Assembly: GCA_032622095.1 (NCBI GenBank)
Contig: CP136064.1
Coordinates: forward strand, 211,868,205-211,932,204
Direction: 5' to 3'
DNA from: Siphonodentalium dalli
Lineage: Eukaryota; Mollusca; Scaphopoda; Gadilida; Siphonodentaliidae
DNA length: 64,000 nucleotides
Every line of letters starts with the position of its first letter. Position 1 is the first letter of the stretch. The notes beneath the pieces were generated by a model. It saw nothing but the letters and a program-made list of their open reading frames with translations, was not told the origin of the DNA and did not search any database. Shown one piece after another: positions 55,272-64,000 of this stretch. A program made the position numbers and the translations under genes.

Positions 55272-56000
55272 TGTCGTCGCACTTGAAATTCTTCAAATGG
55301 TTGAAGAATGTTAAAGTTAAGAAGTATAAGATGAATACTACGTTATGACATCTTTACCTATGTTCCTACGATATGGTATGTGATATTTGTTACGTTTTTA
55401 CCCGTTATTATATCTTGTATTTTAATACTATTGTCTTCGTTTTGGAAGTTTAGAATTACGTCACATTTGCAATATATATTTGCCCAATAGTTTAGGGATG
55501 TGGAAATCGCACACTGCGTTCATAATCTCCCTTTTATACTAGCATGTAGGTTTTATTTCTAACTGTTCGTCACAGTTAGGATTGTGTCAAATAGTTGTTT
55601 ATATCGACAATAGGGAAGTTGGTTTTTGACACAATCACATTTCACATATTTATTTATATCCATTCTGGATATATATTTTGGTAGCAACTACAATCTATGT
55701 ATTTGTTCACCAGGGTCCTTTTTTCTCGTTGGACATCTCTCGATTGATGTTGGATGTTGGATGTTGTGATGTTGCTGTCTAGCTGTCTGTATAGATGTAT
55801 GTGATGTCAGCCATGTGTCTTGTGATGTTGGATTGTGTTCCGTTCGGTATTGCATGAGTATCTAATAAATGCATGATGAAGACTTTTAAAGGTAGGCTCA
55901 GTTTACTATAGACCCTGCCAGATTATCAAGACTCAGAGCCCCATAAATGTTTGTGATATAGCGACATGGTTCACTAAAGACCCACCCCTGTGCTCTACCA
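55272..56000 (+). repeat. Right LTR-like direct repeat
   Basis: 729 bp; same ends as the left copy. It is followed by ACATACGTG and a fragment of the second TTAA-flanked MITE family. Confidence 0.85.
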
Positions 56001-56009
56001 CATACGTGT

Positions 56010-56097
56010 ACAACGAGACGACAGATAATAAAAGTGCAGAAGGAGTCCTATTTATTGAGGGAAATATGCAGATAATAAGTTATCTGAACTTTTCCAA
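56010..56097. mobile_element. Fragment of TTAA-flanked MITE, cut by LINE
   Basis: ACGACAGATAATAAAAGTGC, GGAGTCCTATTTATTGAGGG and ATGCAGATAATAAGTT match the inside of the 52079 and 47897 elements. The sequence changes to LINE coding sequence at about 56095, so the LINE appears to have inserted into the MITE. Confidence 0.55.
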
Positions 56098-57652
56098 GTC
56101 AAAGCAAGTAAAGATGTACATGGTCTATCAAATCAATTGATGAAATCATCTATTTATGAAACAGCCAAAGCTCTTAAGCATATATTTAATCAATCGTTCA
56201 AAGAAGGAGTTTTTCCAAAGAAAATGAAAATATCAAGAGTAATACCGATTTTCAAGGGTGGGCAAAAAGAAAACTTTTCAAACTATCGACCTATCAGCAT
56301 ATTACTATGTTTTTCAAAAATACTCGAAAAAATTATGCAAAAGCGAATTGTAGATTTCTTTGATGAACATGCACGTTTCTATAAACATCAATATGGATTT
56401 AGGAAGGGGCACTCCACCATACATCCAGTAATGCATCTTTTAAACCATGTTGTTGAACAGAATGACAAAAAAACCAAAGATTCAACATTAGCAATATTCA
56501 TTGACCTTTCAAAAGCATTCGACACAATAAGTCATGAAATCCTACAAAATAAGATGGAACACTATGGTATTAGGGGGACTGCTAATAATTGGTTTAGAGA
56601 CTACATATATGAGGCGACAATATACAGATTATAGTGGAAACATTTCCAGTCTATCCAAAGTTTCATGTGGTGTCCCTTAAGGATCCATACTCGGACCAAC
56701 AATTTTTGTAATTTATGTCAACGATATGTCAGTATCCACATCCTTAAATTTATTATCATTCGCGGATGATACAACCCTATATACATCAGGCTGTGACAAA
56801 AGCGTTGTCGAAGATAGGGTAAACTTAGAACTAAAAAATATTCACGACTGGTGTTGTTGTAATAAGCTCTCCATAAACAAAAATATATGTAACTATATGC
56901 TAATTCATCCAGAAAATAATGATCAAAAATGGAAAGATTTGAAATTATATATAAACACAGCTGAACTAAACAGAGTTGGGAATATATATGAAGAAACATC
57001 CTTGAAATTTTTGGGCATTAATATCGACGAGAATCTCACGTTTAAGAAGCATATTTCAACTGTATGCTCTAAGATGGCTCGAGCTATTTATTGTATCAAC
57101 AAAGTTAAAAAGTTCTTTCCGGGTGACGCACTGCGAACTCTATATTACGCACTTATCGACAGTCATATGGTATACGGCATTCAGGTATGGTGTCATGTGG
57201 CGACCACTAACAAGATATTTTTATTGCAAAAAAGGGCGATTAGAACAATAACCAATGCTAGATACAACAGTCACACAGAACCAATTTTCAAAAAAATGAA
57301 CATTCTAAAATTCTGTGACATTTATACATACCAAACGTCAGTATTCATGCATGACTGGGCTTATAATAGACTGCCAGGGACCTTCAAAGACACATTCGGT
57401 GTTAAACTAGGAACCAGCAGTAGACAGGCAGCCGCAGGACACATTAGACCAAAAGCAACACCAAGAACAAAATTTTCAGAAAATCTCCCAGAACATTCAT
57501 ATTCGAATATATGGAACTCAGTTAATAAAAAACAAAAAACTAATAGGAATCGAGATAACTATAAAAAACTTATGAGTGTAGAATTGATCAACCAGTATTC
57601 CAACAAAATTGAATGCAAAAACAAATTTTGCCCTGATTGCACACACAAATGA
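56098..57652 (+). pseudogene. Non-LTR retrotransposon reverse transcriptase, 5'-truncated, two lesions
   Basis: The plus strand encodes the RT and C-terminal region of a jockey/CR1-group LINE. Homology begins near 56098 (KASKDVHGLSNQLMK), before the first ATG. Then come ISRVIPIFKGG, NYRPISILLCFSKILEK, YGFRKGHST, motif A FIDLSKAFDTI and WFRDYI. Near 56610 the frame shifts, and in the next frame SKVSCGVP is followed by TAA where the family has Gln (PQGSILGP). FVIYVNDM, the catalytic box SFADDTTL (about 56756), SLKFLGINID, the QKRAIRTIT segment and a C-terminal C-x4-C-x2-C follow, to a stop at 57652. One frameshift and one stop make it non-functional. The endonuclease is missing. It is a different family from the fragment at 5442. 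Confidence 0.93.
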
Positions 57653-58012
57653 TAAAAATGTTCCGAATATATTTAGTCTATTGGCTACTTACCCTAAATG
57701 CTAAAATTGTCTCACATTAAATTACCAGAGTACTACGACTTGTATCCTGCAAAATCTCGTCCAACGCATGGCTATATATACTAAGGAAATTTAACTGTAA
57801 CAGTTATAAACACAGTGTGTGAGCAAATCTTTATAAATTCCCTTAGTAAATACAGCCAAACAAATTCCAAATATTTTAGAAAGTTTGACCGTTGCATATT
57901 CATTCATATCCATTTATATCCAAACAACTAAAAATATCTGTTTATTCACTGGTATCAATATCTATAATTAAATTCAATATAAATATTAATATAATCAGGA
58001 AACTATAGTGAA
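57653..58012 (+). other. Probable LINE 3' untranslated region
   Basis: AT-rich, follows the LINE stop codon directly. No clear poly(A) or tandem tail was found that would fix the end. Confidence 0.4.
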
Positions 58013-58215
58013 ATAAATTTGATTTTTGAGACAATGAAAAAAAAATATATATATATATATTTGCATTGTCTCAAAAATCAAATTTGCTTCTAAAAATAGG
58101 CGCCTAGTGTGTTGTATAGTCCCAAGCATGTTCTAAGAGCAATGCTCGTCATGTTTCGGAGGCATAAAATATATAACATTGCTGCTGTGCCGCACCTCCT
58201 ATATACATATATAGT
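58013..58215. repeat. Inverted copy of the SINE-tail region of 25795-25950
   Basis: AAATTTGATTTTTGAGACAA TG, an A/T run, then CATTGTCTCAAAAATCAAAT forms a palindrome. It continues with GGCGCCTAGTGTGTTGTATA, GTCCCAAGCATGTTCTAAGA, GCAATGCTCG, TTTCGGAGGCATAAAATATA, CCTCCTATATACATATA. This is the reverse complement of the region next to the tRNA-like heads. Confidence 0.8.
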
Positions 58216-59514
58216 GAAATACTTCAAGTCTTTATATAGCCATTACTGCTTGTATTCTGTCAGTCAGGGCCTCAGGGGTGCCGGGTAGACGGCCATCATT
58301 GGCCACGGCACTCCACACAATACATATACAAATTGGCATGTATTATAATGTATTAATGTATAATGTATTGTATTGTGGAATAAAATATTATCCTATCCCA
58401 TCCTATATGCGATAACTATATTCATCAACGACTCTTTAGTATAGAAAGGGTAAATGTTGCGATAATTTATCACGAACCTCCGACATGTATATAGACTCTC
58501 CATACGAATACATGTAAATCTCAATAGAGACCTTTCACATTTGAACGCTGACAGATAATTATTACGAATAGCTATTATTTTTCTCAGTTCGATCGTGTCC
58601 CACGAACAAATGCAACAGGAAACTTGAGTTGCAACCTGTTCGATGTGAGAATTTAGCAAAAGTTCCATCGTGTAGTAAGTGAGTGACAGTTCGTAAAGCC
58701 GAACTGCACATAGAACAACATCGATCTGAATAATTATCTGTTGTGTCTGAAACTCAAGATAGAATTCATCTTTGTTTTTAAATGACAGGATATAACTGGC
58801 TTTATAAGTATGTTTTATTTATAGGACATAATGGTTCTAAGAAATAGTGTTTTTTATGCAGAACAGAATAGCTAATATCACCGCGAAGAAAACCAGATAC
58901 CGCTTAGGGGCCGGTGCCGTTAGACGCGGAATTTGATGCCGATTCCAACGATACCCATACGGACGTTTCGTACCAGAATGTCACTTAGGACAGAATGGAA
59001 ATCAGGTCGCGATTTGTTGTCGTACGTTTTTCGGACGGCCCAAAAACAACGTCAACGTGTCCGTTTGTGCGACAATCGTGCCAGCTACTCACAGTAAGGG
59101 GACCATGGGCTTCTTTTTGTGTGTGTGTTTCGCAAGTGTCTCGTGTTTCAGTGTTAGGGAAAACTGATGGTATTAACAAAAAGTACCGCTATATCTTTTT
59201 AATTTGTCTTTTTCGCGGTGTTCCGATCATCTAAACATATACAAGAAAAGCCGTTATGCGTATCAAACATTCAAAAACATATTTATTGCGAAATATTTTT
59301 AATACTGGTTGTATTAGTTAGTGAAAATCGACTATAATCAATATGGCTAATCACATCGTTTTAGAAACACAAGCGCAGGCATTATTATATTTTTCAAAAA
59401 TATATATGTCCTTGGATGTCTCATACACACAGGTTTTTTTCCTATACCAATTCAGCAGGACCACCAGCATCATATCATATTAGCAGGACCACTTGACCAG
59501 GGGTGACATCCTTC
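58216..59514. other. Flank with MITE end fragment
   Basis: No gene is recognised. 58430-58455 (TTTAGTATAGAAAGGGTAAA) is the right end of a second-family MITE. 58355-58400 holds TATAATGTATTG and TATTATCCTATCCCATCCTA, a possible retroelement tail. Confidence 0.5.
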
Positions 59515-59520
59515 TAATGC

Positions 59521-59683
59521 CTGATGCATTCTCTTATGTACGCGAGTCTCCCATAAGGCGCCTAGCATATATAAGAGAATGCATTGGCCTAACAATATTT
59601 ACCTTGATCTTGTAAGCCAGTGCATTATCTTATATATACGAGGCTCCCTATGGGATACTCGCATATATAAGAGAATGCACTGG
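59521..59683. mobile_element. Diverged relative of the paired-hairpin MITE
   Basis: Two hairpins, 59521-59587 and 59617-59683, share GATGCATTCTCTTAT-TA-GCGAG and CATATATAAGAGAATGCATTGG with those at 20783 and 20931, again as an inverted pair. The spacer is shorter and the TTAA-CCC ends are not found. The right side ends GTCATTAAAGGG. Centres differ from the other copies in a compensated way (GTCTCCCATAAGGCGC). Confidence 0.75.
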
Positions 59684-59867
59684 CACATGGTCTTTAATGC
59701 TGCACCAGCTCAGCTCTAGTCATTAAAGGGCTAAAACACTTGTCATGGGTGGAATATCCATCTATGAGATCGCCATGATCAGCGCTCTGCAACCTGATTG
59801 AAATACAGTGGACAACAAGAAAACCATAATCAGAAATGGTCACGCCCTCAAGATTATATTATACTAG

Positions 59868-60470
59868 GGGGTTGCCCGTCACAAAATGACGGGTATATAA
59901 ATTTTCTTTGTTATTTTATAGTGTCCGCGTTCACTGACACATGGAATGGTCATGCTTCTCCTTTTTGTTACTGGATGCGCGTTGGAACACTTTATTTCAC
60001 TAAAACTGTATTTCTACACACCAAGTCCACATATGCGCAACGAAACAAAATCAGTACCGGTATATTATTTAAATACTATGCACCAACTGAAACATACTCA
60101 ATTCAGGAGCCTACATTCGGGAGCTTGCTGCACATTTCGAACGGACCCCCTTTGGAACCTGTATCCAGCATGCCGCCTAATGATCACACGCCTGCACTGC
60201 GCGGCCCGTTTGTATATATGAACACTTTATTTCAATAAAACTGTATTTTTACCCCCACCCCATCTCCCCGACCCATGTATATGCATGCACATATGGAACG
60301 CAACAATCAAAATATTTTACTTTATCTATTATACTAACTGAAACAGGCTCACTTCGGAATCTTTATTTAGAGGGGGAGGGGCCTATGTACAGCCCCTTTC
60401 TGCGCTTCGCGCACATTATATGATCTTAAACTGCGTGAGCTTCGCGCACATATCGATATACACTCTTAAA
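59868..60470 (-). mobile_element. Helitron-like element, 3' end at left
   Basis: On the minus strand the sequence ends ACCCGTCATTTTGTGACGGG, then CAACCCC, CTAG and T, a strong Helitron 3' terminus. The body contains a block of about 330 bp (60118-60450) repeated at 61815-62140: GGAGCTTGC-GCACATTT, TGATCACACGCC, CACTTTATTTCAATAAAACTG, ATGCATGCACATAT, CTGAAACAGGCTCA and palindromic GCGCTTCGCGCAC. No coding capacity is recognised. The 5' end was not located. Confidence 0.6.
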
Positions 60471-61035
60471 ACGACTGTGTGGTAGAACCACACAATTACC
60501 ACACAGTTTGTGTAGCCATTTGATCGAGCACAACATTGTGTGGTGAATTGTGTGGCAAATGATCACACATCTGTTGTGTGGCGGTGGCGAACAAACCCGT
60601 GTGGATCGACCAAACAACTTGTTCTTTGTAGGCACACATTAAATGTGTGCTACGTTGCGCACAAGATTGTGTGGATGCAGATGAACAGTTTATGTGTGGT
60701 AACTGACCTACATAATTGTGTAGTTGACACAATCAAAGATGTTTGGGTCCTGCACATTTATTTGTTCGTTGAATGGACACAAATATGTTTGCACTAAGGA
60801 AACAATATGTTCACCGTTACCACACAAGATTGTATTGTTATTGTACACAATGTTGTTGGGCGAGACTACACATATGTGTTAATCACATGCGTACACATTT
60901 GTGTGGTTGATCCAAACAATAGTGTTCACCGCCATTACACTATTTGTATTGTTCTTGTATACACTGTTGTTGGGCAAGACAACACATATGTGTTAATAAA
61001 ATGTGTACAAATTTGTGTGGTCGATCCAAACAATA
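60471..61035. repeat. TGTGTGG/ACACA-rich repetitive block
   Basis: The block is packed with TGTGTGG and its complement CCACACA on one strand, with ACACAT--ATGTGT inverted pairs. A unit of about 110 bp is duplicated in tandem at 60808-60925 and 60926-61032 (GTTCACCG--A-TACAC, TATTGTT-TTGTA-ACA-TGTTG, TTGGGC-AGAC-ACACATATGT, GTGTGGT-GATCCAAACAATA). No protein similarity is seen. Confidence 0.7.
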
Positions 61036-61814
61036 GGCTGCTAATCCTGCAAAAACAAAATCATATTCAACGAAGAGTGTTTACACCGATATTTATTGGC
61101 CATACATATAGTTCGGCTATCGTTGGACGTTTTTTTTCCTGCCATACATATGAAATGTTATAGTCTACTGATGCTTGACATGCGGCGCTGGACGTTTTCG
61201 AATATTAACTTATCAAACAGCAAACATGCATATCCCGGGGGTCCGCGGCCTTCTTTTGTGTACACAGCAGAAATCGTGATTGTCGAATGATATATCGTAT
61301 AGCTATAGTCTTTAATTTCAATAATACAACGACACAAAACAAAACAGCCGTTTAACACATTCACATAATATTTTGGTCATCCGACGAGATTTCAAAGAAA
61401 TTTTAAACTATAAGCGTGCATGTTTCAGTTCCATCAATGGGTTTCACATCACTAACTAGAATTTTCCTCCAACTTGAATGTATTGGAACAATTCGAAAGT
61501 CAGTCTCTGCTATATATACATATATATGTATATTGCTATACTGGTTGGCTGTCTTACACCAGACTCACCCTCGCGTGTGTAGAAGAACAAGCTCTAAAAC
61601 TAACTGAAGCTTTCTGAGATCCCTTGAACTATACAAGAAAATTAAGGGCTCCAAAGATGATAGTCTTTTTGAATGTATATATATCGGTGCAATTTCTAAG
61701 GAGAAATCTCGAGTTCACGAAGAATAGAAGTCATCTCCTCTTGCACAGAAACCAAATTACAGCACACGACATCATCATATGTATACCAAAATCATTGATT
61801 GTGGAATTTGTGTC
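61036..61814. other. Nothing recognised
   Basis: AT-rich sequence without a supported gene or repeat. Confidence 0.5.
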
Positions 61815-62140
61815 TATAGGGAGCTTGCAGCACATTTTAAACGGACCCTGTATTCAACATGCAACCTATTGATCACACGCCCTGCACTGCGTGGCCCATT
61901 TGTCTGAACACTTTATTTCAATAAAACTGTATTTTTGCCCCCACCATCATCTCCCCAACCCACGTATATGCATGCACATATATGGAACGCAACAATCAAG
62001 ATATTTTACTTAATCTATACTAACTGAAACAGGCTCAATTCTGAACCTTTATTTAGCTGGGGAGGGGCATGCAGCCCCTTTGTGCTCTTCGCGCACATTA
62101 TATGAATTTTAACTGCGTGCGCTTCGCGCATTGTGATCTT
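61815..62140 (-). repeat. Second copy of the 60118-60450 Helitron-like body
   Basis: Direct repeat, about 330 bp and roughly 85-90 percent identical by eye to 60118-60450, including the GCGCTTCGCGCA palindromes. The terminal hairpin is not present here. Confidence 0.75.
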
Positions 62141-62932
62141 TTAAACATTTATTCTTGTATCAGATTTGCACTCAACCGAAAGATTAAAAGAGTATTAATT
62201 AGAGTCGGCAGTATTGTTTACACTGTAGGCCCTATTATTAGGCCTGTCCCGGGAATGTGCTTTTTCCAACTGAGTTCCGGCGAATTTACTGAGTTCACGG
62301 TACCCACTGGCGGGAGGTCAGGCTGTGTCCAATCGCCATCTTCCGTGTATACCGGTACTCCTTCGATTCCACACCCAATGCACAACTTTCGTATCAAAGA
62401 CAGCATTCTTTACTTATGTTCAAACCCAACTGGCAAATTAAAATACCATATTAGCACCCATTCCCAACGACGAACGTTCGAGTCTTGACTGTGCACACCA
62501 CTACATCCACCCATTCCCAACGACGGTAGAACGTTCGAGTCTTGACCCCATTATACATGCACTTCCGCGACAAAATCAACATTCGTTACCTAAATTCACA
62601 CTGAACCTGAACTGACCCATTAATTTAGCGCCTATTTCCAACAACGCTTTGGTAGAGCGTATGGAAGTTTCGCCTACAATATAGCAAAGCAAGTGTTGGT
62701 TTGCGTTCGACGTCAATGACATCATTTCGACAAACGTCATAAGAAATAGTGTCTACTTGAGTGCAAATACTGCATTTGGGGGCCCTGTTATATCTCAGGT
62801 TTGCTTTGACCAATCGGCGTGAAATTTGGTCAGTCATCTTCTAAGACACAATATAGGCCATGGCACAAATTTGGGCAACATTGCACGGATGGTTGAAAAG
62901 TTATAAGCGCGCCAAAAGCGTGACCGAGTTAT
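62141..62932. other. Nothing recognised, apart from a short duplication
   Basis: CACCCATTCCCAACGACG then AACGTTCGAGTCTTGACT is duplicated at 62456-62488 and 62510-62546. No gene is supported. Confidence 0.5.
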
Positions 62933-62960
62933 ACACACACACACACCCACACACACACAC

Positions 62961-63006
<46 letters not shown>

Positions 63007-63047
63007 CCACACACACACCCTCTCACACACACACACACACACACATA
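62933..63047. repeat. (AC)n microsatellite
   Basis: About 115 bp of AC dinucleotides with CCCTC and CCCC interruptions, followed by ATATCATTTGTGGGG. Confidence 0.95.
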
Positions 63048-63458
63048 TCATTTGTGGGGAGCCGTTTCAATGTCAAGGTCACCTCGCGCGATGAAAATTT
63101 CCCCCGTTCCTTGGAACCCCTAGCTAAGTACGAAATTAAGTACGAACTTTCGTCTCGAGACGGTCAATTGAGCCGTATTTATACTCGTCGTGTATATAAA
63201 CACTCTTTATCAACGACACTGCGGATACGAACGCTCTTTAACTATCACGCGATTAACCCCACAATTCCAAAGACGGCGGCAGTGGGAAGGGAGAAGGAGT
63301 GCTCGGACATTCTCAGAAGCGGTCCGACGACACTGTCCGTGGGTTTTTACCTTTAGATAGGAAGTTTGGCCTCAATCGGTCCAGCCGTTTTCGAGTGTAT
63401 AAAGGATATACAGATATATATGGATATATTCCGTAGTTCTCAAAATATAGAGTAGACT
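63048..63458 (-). mobile_element. Helitron-like unit, 5' end at right
   Basis: Carries TTTGGCCTCAATCGGTCCAG then CCGTTTTCGAGTGTATAAAG and ends CAAAATATAGAGTAGA just before CTAG, the same layout as the right ends of the units at 42438-46348. The left boundary may include the preceding (AC)n tract. Confidence 0.5.
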
Positions 63459-63611
63459 AGCATGTTAGCCCGCCACTGGCGTGGTTGGTCAGAAACATGA
63501 TTTTTTTTTTTTTTTATATTTAATATTTAATTTTTTTTAAATTGAATTGAATTTTTTTATTTTTTATTTAATTGTTTTTTTTTATTTTATTCGGCCTTTA
63601 TTCGGCCTATT
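63459..63611 (-). mobile_element. Helitron-like 3' terminus followed by T-rich tract
   Basis: On the minus strand CCACGCCAGTGGCGGG (hairpin), then CTAACATG, CTAG and T, a Helitron 3' end. To the right 63498-63600 is a T-rich, A/T-only tract of about 100 bp. Confidence 0.55.
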
Positions 63612-64000
63612 TCGGGCGGAAAAACTGACCCGATGAAATCCCCCTTCCCTTCCTATGAACGACAGCACAACACGCATTTTTTGTTTTTCATGAATTAATT
63701 CATGGTACCCGTCCCTCAAAGACTGACCCGATGAAAAATTCCCCTGTTCCTAGGACATATATGACACAACAACCCATTCTGCCTTTTTAACCGAGATAAT
63801 TGCATTCCGCGTTTCGTTTTGCATCCGTATTTTACGCATAGGTAGCCGTTTAGCAGCTTCGATTGTAATCGGGCGGAAAAACTGACCCGATGAAACCCTC
63901 CCTTCCCTTCCTATGAAAGACAGCACAACACGCATTTTTTGTTTTTCATGAATTAATTCATGGTACCCGTCCCTCAAAGACTGACCCGATGAAAAATTCC
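63612..64000. repeat. Tandem repeat, 257-bp period, running off the window
   Basis: TCGGGCGGAAAAACTGACCC at 63612 and 63869 starts two copies that share TCCCTTCCTATGAA-GACAGC, CACGCATTTTTTGTTTTTCA, TGAATTAATTCATGGTACCC and TCAAAGACTGACCCGATG. They are nearly identical over the 130 bp available from the second. Confidence 0.9.

Larger units (their letters stand above)
52896..56000 (+). mobile_element. LTR-flanked element without pol genes
   Basis: Two direct repeats of 728 and 729 bp (52896-53623, 55272-56000) start TGTCGTCGCAC and end GTGCTCTACCA, the TG...CA ends of LTRs. They differ at about ten positions by eye, so the insertion is young. Just inside the left repeat is TAATGGCGCCCATTCG, a candidate primer-binding site beginning TGG. 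The repeats contain CTAATAAATGCATG (AATAAA polyadenylation signal). The interior of about 1.65 kb has no gag, protease, RT or integrase frame. This fits a non-autonomous LTR element (LARD/TRIM type). ACAT occurs at both outer edges if the boundaries are shifted by a few bases. Orientation is inferred from the primer site. Confidence 0.72.

Overview
This window is nuclear DNA of an animal, most probably a marine invertebrate. It is AT-rich, has GT-AG introns and single-exon SRCR domains, and is crowded with LINE, piggyBac-like, Helitron-like, Mutator-like, SINE-like and LTR-like sequences. No bacterial gene organisation is seen. The species cannot be told from the sequence.

The one clear host locus is on the minus strand and fills most of the window. 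Read from right to left it is a multi-exon receptor gene. SRCR (scavenger receptor cysteine-rich) exons lie at 49358-49681, 48212-48517, 39932-40264, 37611-37970, 35947-36255, 32403-32554 plus 31948-32105 (one domain split in two), 30093-30435, 22688-23002, 19052-19387, 13436-13783 and 10415-10728. A last recognised exon begins at 7873 and carries a transmembrane helix and a short cytoplasmic tail. Splice sites and phases can be read directly: all but the split domain are phase 1-1 cassettes, so the exons join in frame in any combination. The tail holds YNDIYDRILYYENL, which fits the ITAM spacing YxxI-x6-YxxL. The predicted protein is a type I receptor with at least eleven extracellular SRCR domains and a possible tyrosine-based signalling motif. 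The signal-peptide exon was not found. Three SRCR exons (10415, 30093 and 32403) each carry one reading-frame break, so the gene may be decaying, or the assembly has small indels.

The reading frame of the last receptor exon runs without a stop into the endonuclease and reverse transcriptase of a non-LTR retrotransposon (to 5442), which is cut before the catalytic YADD box. To its left is a tandem satellite (1-5377; unit about 1.47 kb).

The introns and flanks are mobile DNA: two near-identical piggyBac-like MITEs that contain paired inverted hairpins (20634-21024, 21736-22126); a 4.8-kb foldback element with a minisatellite core (24685-29520); a four-unit tandem Helitron-like array (42438-46348) abutting a 1.45-kb foldback with nested palindromes (46351-47798); several TTAA-flanked MITEs beside SRCR exons; an internally deleted FLYWCH/Mutator-like gene (16850-17552); a LINE tail fragment (14160-14989); a young LTR-flanked element with no pol gene (52896-56000); and a broken plus-strand LINE (56098-57652). 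The right end (59515-64000) is further MITE, Helitron-like and tandem repeat sequence.
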